Of a stretch of DNA of 10,594 nucleotides, positions 5,466 to 10,594 are shown one piece after another. The translations under genes were made by a program, and so were the position numbers. Source of the stretch: an uncultured Bacilli bacterium (GTDB lineage: Bacteria; Bacillota_I; Bacilli_A; RF39; UBA660); NCBI GenBank assembly GCA_944358225.1, contig CALVQP010000042.1, positions 1-10,594 on the forward strand. The letters run 5' to 3'. The first letter of the stretch is position 1. Each line of letters opens with the position of its first letter. A model generated the notes under the pieces. The model did not search any database. It saw only the letters and a program-made list of their open reading frames with translations, and was not told the DNA's origin.

Positions 5466-6985
5466 AAATGACGTCCTCCTTCTAGAAATTTACGATTGTA
5501 TTCTTCTTCAGCAAGTTGTTTTAATAGAGCTATTTCTTCGGGATTATTAGCATTAATAAATAATTGTTCATATAAAGGATCATTAATTCCAATTGCTTTA
5601 TTATTAATGGCATTGATCAGATCGGTAGTCTGTTGCTCATTTGAGTTGGCCAATATCCAAGATAATTTATCTAGATTATTAGATGGTGATGTTGTTAAAT
5701 TAGATGTTGTTTCTAGACTCGGAATTTCTCCAGCGGATCCTTCAGGTGTAGATGATGACAATTGCGGCGTGCTTGGTAAGGATTGAGTTTTATCCTCACT
5801 CTCTTTTTTCTTGAATTTTTCTAAAACTTGTTTTAGTTTATCTTTTATTTTTTGCGCATAACCTTTTTCAACAGCCTTTAAATAAAGTTTTTTACCGCCT
5901 ACATAAATGGCATAACCTGCTCCAACAGCAGCGGCGATTGTCCCAATGTGAGCTAAAACATTTTCTAACATTGTTATTTGATTAATTACTTCTCCATTTA
6001 CAAACCATTCCCCACTTGCTTCAACGTATTTTAAATCTGTTACATTTAAGTTGCCTAACAGCCATGTGTTTATTGAATGAAGTCTATCTCCTAGCATAGC
6101 TCCAATTCCTGGTACTTTATGAAGTGGATGCCACAATGAAGATATGACTCTGGCTAACGGGATAATTGGACCACCATGTACAACGCTGCTTACAGTTAAA
6201 CCAGCAAGAGCAATTATAGCAACTCCAGCAATAATTTGTTTGCGATGATCAATAATAGTTTTTCCGGCTTTAATCCCTAAATCTTTGGCGTTGTGAGCAC
6301 CTTTGATAACAAAATCTTTAACAGCTGTTATTTTATGACGTTTAGGTTTTGATGTTCGTGTGGGATCAGTGTTTCGGTAATCTTCTTCATTCAAGGTAAT
6401 AGTAGGCTGAGAATCATTTTGATTGCTTTTAGGAGGTTTGTCCTTGAACATAAATTCACTTTTCGATTTAGAAGCTCGTTTTTGTTCTATTTTCAATTTT
6501 TCTTGCTCTTTATAAGTTTGAGAATAATTATTGTATAATTTTTTGTACTCTTCATATTCTTCTTTGGTAAAATTATTGCCAATATTTATAACTCTTTTAT
6601 TAAGCATATTTTTCTGGTCTGTTTTAGTATGAAGTATGGATTTAAGGGAATTAAGTTCTTTTTCTTTTATACCTTGTAACTGTAATAATTCTGATCTTTT
6701 TTGTATTAACTGATTATGTTTTTGAAGATAGTTATCTTCACTAGGATCAAGTAGATTATATTCATCCAGAATATTAGCTAATTTTTGCGAAGTATCTTGC
6801 AAAGTTTTTTCTAAATTAGCTATTTTTTCCTCAACTTCTATAATATGTTTTTGAATTTCTATTCCCCTCGTAAATATATCTTTTTCTACGGGAACATATT
6901 TACCAAAAAGAAGTTCCATTTTTTGCAAAATTTGTTGCAGTTGAGCTTCTTTTTGTTTTATTTGTTGGTCAAAATAATTATCCAT
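5462..6985 (-). CDS. Unrecognised coiled-coil membrane-associated protein
   Basis: I do not recognise a named family for this 507-residue protein. Residues 1-175 are strongly helical and charged, with heptad-like patterning (coiled coil). Residues 176-215 are a polar, proline-containing linker and 216-250 are basic. A hydrophobic helix lies at 251-269 (IIAGVAIIALAGLTVSSVV). The segment 270-340 is less polar and contains a WHPLH motif (285-289) and GIGAMLGDRLHSIN. A second hydrophobic helix is at 342-362. A lysine-rich stretch follows (365-397), then a Ser/Thr/Pro-rich linker (400-438) and a helical C-terminal domain (439-507). No N-terminal signal peptide is seen. The topology suggests both ends are cytoplasmic with a hairpin through the membrane, but this is inference. 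The ATG at 6985 is set by AAAGGA about 10 bases upstream. It is the first gene of an operon with the 86-residue protein and is transcribed divergently from clpB, next to a CIRCE operator. Confidence 0.8.
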   Translation of the reverse strand: MDNYFDQQIKQKEAQLQQILQKMELLFGKYVPVEKDIFTRGIEIQKHIIEVEEKIANLEKTLQDTSQKLANILDEYNLLDPSEDNYLQKHNQLIQKRSELLQLQGIKEKELNSLKSILHTKTDQKNMLNKRVINIGNNFTKEEYEEYKKLYNNYSQTYKEQEKLKIEQKRASKSKSEFMFKDKPPKSNQNDSQPTITLNEEDYRNTDPTRTSKPKRHKITAVKDFVIKGAHNAKDLGIKAGKTIIDHRKQIIAGVAIIALAGLTVSSVVHGGPIIPLARVISSLWHPLHKVPGIGAMLGDRLHSINTWLLGNLNVTDLKYVEASGEWFVNGEVINQITMLENVLAHIGTIAAAVGAGYAIYVGGKKLYLKAVEKGYAQKIKDKLKQVLEKFKKKESEDKTQSLPSTPQLSSSTPEGSAGEIPSLETTSNLTTSPSNNLDKLSWILANSNEQQTTDLINAINNKAIGINDPLYEQLFINANNPEEIALLKQLAEEEYNRKFLEGGRHL

Positions 6986-7011
6986 ATCGCATCGATCCTT
7001 TTTCTGATCTA

Positions 7012-7040
7012 ATTATATAGTTCTTTAATAATTTTGTCAA
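7012..7040 (-). promoter_or_regulatory. Perfect-consensus SigA promoter of the coiled-coil operon
   Basis: On the minus strand, -35 TTGACA (7040-7035) and -10 TATAAT (7017-7012) have a 17-base spacer, which is the exact consensus. Transcription should start near 7005, giving a leader of about 20 bases before the ATG at 6985. The CIRCE element begins 2 bases upstream of the -35. Confidence 0.88.
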
Positions 7041-7042
7041 AT

Positions 7043-7069
7043 TTAGCACTCAACATTGACTTGTGCTAA
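7043..7069 (+). promoter_or_regulatory. CIRCE heat-shock operator (HrcA site)
   Basis: TTAGCACTC (7043-7051), 9 bases, then TTGTGCTAA (7061-7069). The CIRCE consensus is TTAGCACTC-N9-GAGTGCTAA: the left arm is perfect, the spacing is exact, and the right arm matches 7 of 9 positions. In Firmicutes this element binds the HrcA repressor and controls chaperone genes. Here it overlaps the -35 box of clpB and directly abuts the divergent promoter. Confidence 0.88.
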
Positions 7070-7083
7070 TAAAGTGGTATAAT
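7056..7083 (+). promoter_or_regulatory. SigA promoter of clpB
   Basis: -35 TTGACT (7056-7061) and -10 TATAAT (7078-7083) have a 16-base spacer. The -35 lies inside the CIRCE element, so bound HrcA would block RNA polymerase. The start of transcription is expected near 7090, immediately followed by the AGGAGGG ribosome site at 7097-7103. Confidence 0.85.
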
Positions 7084-7109
7084 AAACGTATAAAAAGGAG
7101 GGATGTTAT

Positions 7110-9212
7110 ATGTTTAATCAAAATGAAGAAAAAGAAAATGTTTTAGAAAAATACGGACGCGATATTACAAAATATGTTAAGGATTCCAAGAGCGATCCTA
7201 TTATTGGTCGTGATGAGGAGATTCGTAATATAAGTCGTATTTTAGCGCGAAAAAGCAAAAATAATCCAGTGTTAATTGGAGAAGCTGGTGTTGGAAAAAC
7301 CGCTGTTGTGGAAGGCTTGGCTCAGCGCATTAACAAGGGAGACGTACCTAATAGCTTAAAAAACAAAACAATTTGGGAACTTGACGTTACGGCTTTAATA
7401 GCTGGAGCAAAGTATCGTGGAGAATTTGAGGAACGTCTAAAAGCTGTATTGAAAGAAATTAAAAATTCTGATGGAAATATTATTATGTTTATTGATGAAA
7501 TTCACATGATTGTCGGAGCTGGAGCTATGGATGGTGCTATGGATGCCGGAAATATGTTAAAACCTATGTTAGCACGTGGGGAAATACATTGCATTGGAGC
7601 TACTACTTTAAATGAATATCGTAAATTTATAGAAAAAGATAGTGCTTTGGAAAGACGTTTTCAAAAAATACTTGTTAGTGAACCCAATGTCTTAGACACT
7701 ATCACTATTTTGCGTGGTTTGAAATCTCGTTTTGAAGTCTTTCACGGAGTAACTATTAAGGATAAAGCTTTAGTTGCTGCGGCTACTTTATCTGATCGTT
7801 ACATAACAAATCGTTATTTACCTGATAAAGCTATTGATTTAATTGATGAAGCCTGCGCTACAATTAAAGTTCAAATGGAATCTGTTCCAGTTGATCTTGA
7901 TATTTTAACAAAAAAAATTATGCGTTTGCAAATCGAAAAAGAGGCTTTAAAAAAGGAAAAAGATGAAATTAGTAAAGCACGAGTTTTAGAATTAGACAAA
8001 GAAATTTCAAACCTTCAGCAAAAGGAGCAAAAATTACAAAAAGAGTGGCAAGACGAAAAAAATCTTAGCGTTTCTATAAATAAGAAAAAGGAAGAATTGG
8101 AACTTGCTAAACATCAACTAGAAATAGCTGAAGCAAGCTATGATTTGGAAAATGCCGCAAAATTACAACACGGTGTTATTCCTAAACTTACTGAGGAATT
8201 GGAAAAATTAAAAATTAATAATAAGTCTAAAATTTTAAGCGACGTAGTTGATGATGAAGATATTGCTGCTATTATTTCGAAGTGGACTAATATTCCTATT
8301 AAAAAACTGGTAAGTGGTGAAAAGGAAAAATTACTGCATCTTAAAGATAATTTAAATAAACGTGTAAAGGGTCAAGATGAAGCTTTAACTTTAGTTAGCG
8401 AAGCTATTATTCGTGCTCGTAGTGGAATTAAGGACCCTAACCGTCCAATTGGCTCTTTTATCTTTTTAGGGCCAACGGGAGTTGGTAAAACCGAGGTTGC
8501 ACGAAGTTTAGCCTATGAATTATTTGATGATGAAAGACACATGGTGCGTATTGATATGAGTGAGTATATGGAAGCTCATAGTGTATCTCGTTTAGTTGGG
8601 GCTCCTCCTGGATATGTGGGCTATGATGAAGGTGGTCAATTGACAGAAGCTGTTAGACGTAATCCTTATAGTATAGTTTTATTTGATGAAATTGAGAAAG
8701 CTCATAAAGATGTTTTTAACATTTTGTTACAAATTTTAGATGATGGACGAATTACCGATTCACAAGGACGAACGGTGGATTTTAAAAATACAATAATTAT
8801 TATGACTTCTAATTTGGGTAGTCAATATATTTTGGAAAATACCGATAATGCACAAGAATTAGTGAAAAAAGAACTTAGAAATACCTTTAAACCCGAATTT
8901 ATCAATAGAATTGATGAAATTGTGATTTTTAATAGCCTTAATAAAGATGTCGTCTATAGTATTTTAGAGAAAATTATTAAGGACATTGAAAATAGATTAA
9001 AAGACAAACACATAAAAATTAATTTATCGGATGAAGCCCAAAAATTTATAATTGAAAGTTCTTATGATGAACGTTATGGAGCTAGACCGATTAAACGTTT
9101 TGTTTCTAGAAATTTGGAAACTTTAATAGCTAAGAATATTATTACAGACAAAATTAAATTTAATAGTACAATTAATATTGATGTTGAAAATAACGCATTG
9201 ATAATTAAGTAA
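7110..9212 (+). CDS. clpB: ClpB protein disaggregase lacking the N-terminal domain
   Basis: ClpB is a hexameric Hsp100 AAA+ chaperone that threads aggregated proteins through its pore, with DnaK. This one has 700 residues against about 860 for a full-length ClpB. The shortfall is the whole Clp N-domain: the protein begins with a short lead-in to LEKYGRDIT and [13 protein letters not shown]1 has Walker A GEAGVGKT (57-64), Walker B IIMFIDE (124-130), pore loop KYRGEF (101-106) and arginine fingers near R182-R183. The M-domain coiled coil (about 260-380) is full length, which separates ClpB from ClpC and ClpA. NBD2 has Walker A GPTGVGKT (454-461), pore loop GYVGY (501-505), Walker B IVLFDE (522-527), arginine finger R600 and sensor-2 GARP (657-660). 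No IGF/LGF-type ClpP loop stands out. The start is set by AGGAGGG 7 bases before the ATG, and no upstream coding sequence exists for an N-domain. It is controlled by SigA and CIRCE. Confidence 0.95.
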   Translation: MFNQNEEKENVLEKYGRDITKYVKDSKSDPIIGRDEEIRNISRILARKSKNNPVLIGEAGVGKTAVVEGLAQRINKGDVPNSLKNKTIWELDVTALIAGAKYRGEFEERLKAVLKEIKNSDGNIIMFIDEIHMIVGAGAMDGAMDAGNMLKPMLARGEIHCIGATTLNEYRKFIEKDSALERRFQKILVSEPNVLDTITILRGLKSRFEVFHGVTIKDKALVAAATLSDRYITNRYLPDKAIDLIDEACATIKVQMESVPVDLDILTKKIMRLQIEKEALKKEKDEISKARVLELDKEISNLQQKEQKLQKEWQDEKNLSVSINKKKEELELAKHQLEIAEASYDLENAAKLQHGVIPKLTEELEKLKINNKSKILSDVVDDEDIAAIISKWTNIPIKKLVSGEKEKLLHLKDNLNKRVKGQDEALTLVSEAIIRARSGIKDPNRPIGSFIFLGPTGVGKTEVARSLAYELFDDERHMVRIDMSEYMEAHSVSRLVGAPPGYVGYDEGGQLTEAVRRNPYSIVLFDEIEKAHKDVFNILLQILDDGRITDSQGRTVDFKNTIIIMTSNLGSQYILENTDNAQELVKKELRNTFKPEFINRIDEIVIFNSLNKDVVYSILEKIIKDIENRLKDKHIKINLSDEAQKFIIESSYDERYGARPIKRFVSRNLETLIAKNIITDKIKFNSTINIDVENNALIIK

Positions 9213-9244
9213 AAAATTCTTTAGTTTCAACTAAAGAATTTTTT
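9211..9244. terminator. Bidirectional intrinsic terminator between clpB and the M29 peptidase
   Basis: AAAAAATTCTTTAGTT (9211-9226), two bases, then AACTAAAGAATTTTTT (9229-9244) is a perfect 16-bp inverted repeat. It gives a stem with a T tract when read from either side, so it can end both clpB and the convergent peptidase transcript. It overlaps the last two bases of the clpB stop codon and the first bases of the peptidase stop codon (9243-9245). Confidence 0.9.
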
Positions 9245-10463
9245 AAATAGTAAAATTACCATCTTTAAAAATTGGAATTTGTTGGTTATCATGCGTATAA
9301 GCTGTTATGCATAAATCTTTAGTACCAATCATAAAATCTACATGAATTTTTGACTGATTTAAACCAAGATTTTCTAATTCATCCAAACTTTTGGTAATTC
9401 CTGATTTGATGCTATCGCTAAATGACTGACCTAAAGCTAAGTGACATGAAGCATTTTCGTCATATAAGGTTGTGTAGAACAAACGATTTTCTTGGGATAT
9501 CCTACTATCATATTCGACTAGAGCTACTTCTCCTAAGTAACAAGAGTTCTCATCAAATTCAATGATATTTTTTAAATCTTCTTGACCTTTTTTAGCACTG
9601 TAATTTATAACTTTACCATCTTTAAATTCTAACATAAAATCTTCTATTATTTTCCCATTGTATAAAAGCGGTTTAGATGAATAAACAACCCCATTAACAC
9701 CAGTTTTTAATGGCGAAGAGTAAATTTCTTCACTCGGTAAATTAGGCCAAATCACGCGATTATCCTGTAAAGTCATTTTTATGTTATTAAAAATATAATT
9801 GATAGGTAGCTTTATTTTTAGATTTGTCCCTAATGAATTTTGATAGTGTAAATAATCAATATTTAAGCTATTTATCTTTTGAGCTCTATTAGCAGATAAT
9901 TCTATTTTAGTAGTTAATTTTTGAACGGGGTCTTCTTCATCAATAAAACATAATTTAAAAATTAAATGCCACAATTCTAAAACTGGATCTTGGGATTTAG
10001 GAAATAATTTTATCGCCCAATCATATGAAGGAACCGCAGCTATGCACCAAGCTAATTCATTCCTCTTTGCTTTTTTATAATATGTTTCTGAATTTTCATA
10101 AGCACATTTTTTAATTTCTCTAAGTTTATTAGAATCTATATCGCTCATTAGCCCTGGATATTCCGTACATAATTGTAATACGGCGGCATTTTTTAAAGCA
10201 TATTTTCCTAATGCTTTGCCATTAAAAGCCTCATTTTGTTGTAAATTTTCAATTGGCAAATTTTGTAGTTGTTCGTGTTTAATATAATTATCAGTAACAT
10301 CAAAATAAATATCTTTTATCCCCATTTGATAAGCTTTTTTAGTTAAAATTCTTAAGAAATCATATCTTTCCATAGGACAAGATATAAATAATGGCTCATT
10401 TTCTTTAATTTTCAAGCAATTTTCTAATAAAACAGTAGCATATTTTTCTAATAAATTTTGCAT
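9243..10463 (-). CDS. M29-family metallo-aminopeptidase (AmpS/PepS type)
   Basis: This cytoplasmic aminopeptidase removes N-terminal residues from peptides using two divalent metal ions. The 406 residues are the normal length for family M29 (about 410). Family motifs appear in order in the C-terminal half: NLPSEEIYSSP (241-251, metal ligand E245 or E246), LGEVALV (310-316, E312), NASCHLALGQSF (337-348, H341) and HVDFMIG (374-380, H374 and D376). All the expected metal ligands are therefore present. The N-terminal half is the less conserved M29 domain. The ATG at 10463 has AAAGGA 8 bases upstream. It has its own promoter and is convergent with clpB, so it is probably transcribed alone. Which residue it prefers to remove cannot be read from the sequence. 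Confidence 0.93.
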   Translation of the reverse strand: MQNLLEKYATVLLENCLKIKENEPLFISCPMERYDFLRILTKKAYQMGIKDIYFDVTDNYIKHEQLQNLPIENLQQNEAFNGKALGKYALKNAAVLQLCTEYPGLMSDIDSNKLREIKKCAYENSETYYKKAKRNELAWCIAAVPSYDWAIKLFPKSQDPVLELWHLIFKLCFIDEEDPVQKLTTKIELSANRAQKINSLNIDYLHYQNSLGTNLKIKLPINYIFNNIKMTLQDNRVIWPNLPSEEIYSSPLKTGVNGVVYSSKPLLYNGKIIEDFMLEFKDGKVINYSAKKGQEDLKNIIEFDENSCYLGEVALVEYDSRISQENRLFYTTLYDENASCHLALGQSFSDSIKSGITKSLDELENLGLNQSKIHVDFMIGTKDLCITAYTHDNQQIPIFKDGNFTI

Positions 10464-10484
10464 CTAATCCATCCTTTCTTATTT

Positions 10485-10513
10485 ATTATATCTATTTAAG
10501 TATTTTTTAGCAA
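10485..10513 (-). promoter_or_regulatory. SigA promoter of the M29 aminopeptidase
   Basis: On the minus strand, -35 TTGCTA (10513-10508) and -10 TATAAT (10490-10485) have a 17-base spacer. Transcription should begin near 10478, leaving a leader of about 15 bases that is filled by the ribosome site AAAGGA. The remaining bases to the right edge (10514-10594) show no supported feature. Confidence 0.75.
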
Positions 10514-10594
10514 AATAAACGTGAATTTTTAGACTAAATGCAGGTTTATGAAGTAACATTTAATTTACAAGACTTATTGCTGCTTTGGAATATA

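Noticed and set aside
7110..9212. Possible assignment of the AAA+ protein as ClpC rather than ClpB
   Set aside because: The long M-domain coiled coil (about 260-380) and the CIRCE control fit ClpB; ClpC has a short M-domain and a ClpP-binding loop.
1..10594. Mycoplasma-type genetic code (TGA as tryptophan)
   Set aside because: Tryptophans are encoded by TGG, no gene has an internal TGA, and the 507-residue protein ends at TGA in a typical ATGA overlap.

Overview
This window comes from an AT-rich, low-GC Gram-positive bacterium of the Firmicutes/Bacilli type. The evidence is a CotJ-type spore-coat manganese catalase cassette, a clpB gene with a CIRCE heat-shock operator, SigA-type promoters, strong AGGAGG-like ribosome sites and T-rich intrinsic terminators. 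Every tryptophan codon I checked is TGG and TGA closes one gene, so the standard bacterial code fits better than the Mycoplasma code. The gene content would suit an uncultured gut Bacilli lineage close to the Mollicutes, but that placement is inference.

Layout from left to right. (1) 1-204: two tRNA genes on the minus strand, Val(TAC) then Thr(TGT), behind a clear promoter. The Thr gene is cut by the window edge. (2) 435-1996: a minus-strand run of three genes. They are a membrane protein of the Pfam ABC_trans_CmpB type, a CotJB-like spore-coat protein whose N-terminal half carries a CotJA-like motif (an apparent CotJA-CotJB fusion), and the CotJC manganese catalase. The last two overlap by 8 bases. 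(3) 2134-2412, plus strand: a small zinc-ribbon protein with a C-terminal membrane anchor. It is convergent with a large P-type ATPase of the Ca2+ type (2409-5015, minus), and their stop codons share one TTAA. (4) 5205-6985: a two-gene minus-strand operon with an ATGA overlap. It encodes a 507-residue coiled-coil, membrane-associated protein I do not recognise and an 86-residue acidic partner. (5) 7110-9212, plus: an N-domain-less ClpB disaggregase under CIRCE control. (6) 9243-10463, minus: an M29-family aminopeptidase with its own promoter, separated from clpB by a bidirectional terminator.

The most interesting region is the divergent control region 6986-7109. The single CIRCE operator lies between the clpB promoter and a perfect-consensus promoter (TTGACA-17-TATAAT) that drives the unknown membrane-protein operon in the other direction. 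That raises the possibility that the unknown operon shares HrcA heat-shock control with clpB. Other unusual points are the CotJA-CotJB fusion, an inverted repeat that frames the ATPase Shine-Dalgarno sequence and includes its start codon, and the NGET replacement of TGES in the ATPase actuator domain. I saw no mobile element, CRISPR array, integrase or phage gene.
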